29,890 bases of DNA from a virus, in the IMG/VR virus record IMGVR_UViG_3300027770_000195, positions 1-29,890 of that record; one strand, 5' to 3'. Positions 29,722 through 29,890 of the stretch are shown here, piece by piece. Each line of letters begins with the position of its first letter. Position 1 is the first letter of the stretch. The translations under genes were made by a program, and so were the position numbers. The notes beneath the pieces were generated by a model. It was given only the letters and a program-made list of their open reading frames with translations, was not told the origin of the DNA and made no database searches.

Positions 29722-29890
29722 GCTAATTTGTCCTCCCGCCACAGCAATAGATCCGCTCGCATGGCGTCGTTCTCTTCCTCTAACTGCTTGATGCGGTCTT
29801 CTATTTTACGGACCTCCAAAGCAATTTTTCGCAGTGAGTTTTTATCGCATAGGCCAAAGGGGTCTGATGCTATGTACAGTATTCGCTCTT
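29718..29890 (-). CDS. Partial coiled-coil protein cut by the right window edge
   Basis: A frame open from the right edge to the TGA at 29718, reading ERILYIASDPFGLCDKNSLR and then KIEDRIKQLEEENDAMRADL, a leucine/glutamate coiled coil, with the end LLWREDKLA. Its start lies beyond the window. It overlaps the next gene by GTGA. The open frame, heptad pattern and coupling support a real gene. Function unknown. Confidence 0.55.
   Translation of the reverse strand, partial: ERILYIASDPFGLCDKNSLRKIALEVRKIEDRIKQLEEENDAMRADLLLWREDKLA

Overview
The window is a contiguous piece of a tailed double-stranded DNA phage genome (Caudoviricetes). Every gene I support lies on the minus strand, so transcription and gene order run from right to left. 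Both ends cut through open reading frames. I see no tRNA, integrase, repressor-type lysogeny module, CRISPR array or IS element. Genes are packed very tightly: most junctions are ATGA, GTGA, TTGA or TAATG overlaps, or gaps of a few bases. Strong Shine-Dalgarno (SD) sequences are rare (clear ones at 17556, 25340 and 27043/27038). The host cannot be read from the sequence. The moderate GC, patchy SD use and family memberships would fit an environmental, perhaps freshwater, Gram-negative host. A Verrucomicrobiota-like host is only a guess.

Layout in the direction of transcription. (1) 29890-27716, early small genes and DNA metabolism: a partial coiled-coil protein, four small proteins, an SSB-like protein with an acidic DDVPF tail, and an odd regulator joining a sigma-4-like helix-turn-helix to an RNA-polymerase alpha-CTD-like domain and a zinc knuckle. 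(2) 27715-25979: a DEDDy exonuclease and a C5-cytosine methyltransferase that appears to be coded in two frames at once, with a C10 tract where both frames break. (3) 25978-22937: a foldable leader, an HNH endonuclease, a winged-helix replication initiator gene that contains 11-bp-periodic CGCGT iterons (candidate origin), a DnaB-type helicase, and a small HTH protein. (4) 22940-15144, packaging and head: a glycosyltransferase, a small-terminase-like protein with a LacI-type DNA-binding head, a large terminase with an N-terminal zinc finger, portal, an 81-residue protein, scaffold and a DUF5309-like major capsid protein, followed by a rho-independent terminator. (5) 15079-12540: small head/tail proteins, a fibre-like protein, a DUF7936-like protein and a lysis-like cluster (two small membrane proteins, a 57-codon ORF and an out-of-frame nested lipoprotein) without a recognisable endolysin. 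(6) 12298-1, tail and internal virion proteins: an adaptor-like protein with two carbohydrate-binding-like repeats, a 1010-residue tail protein, a fibre, several Q/A-rich structural proteins, a cupin, and a giant polyvalent protein with an HExxH site that runs off the left edge.

No tape-measure protein is visible. The 1010-residue tail protein with a propeller-like part, the adaptor and the internal-protein block point to a short-tailed (podovirus-like) particle, but this is inference. The most interesting points are the dual-coded methyltransferase with a shared SD and a single C tract, the iteron array inside the initiator gene, the sigma-4/alpha-CTD fusion, the LacI-headed small terminase and the nested lysis-like cassette.
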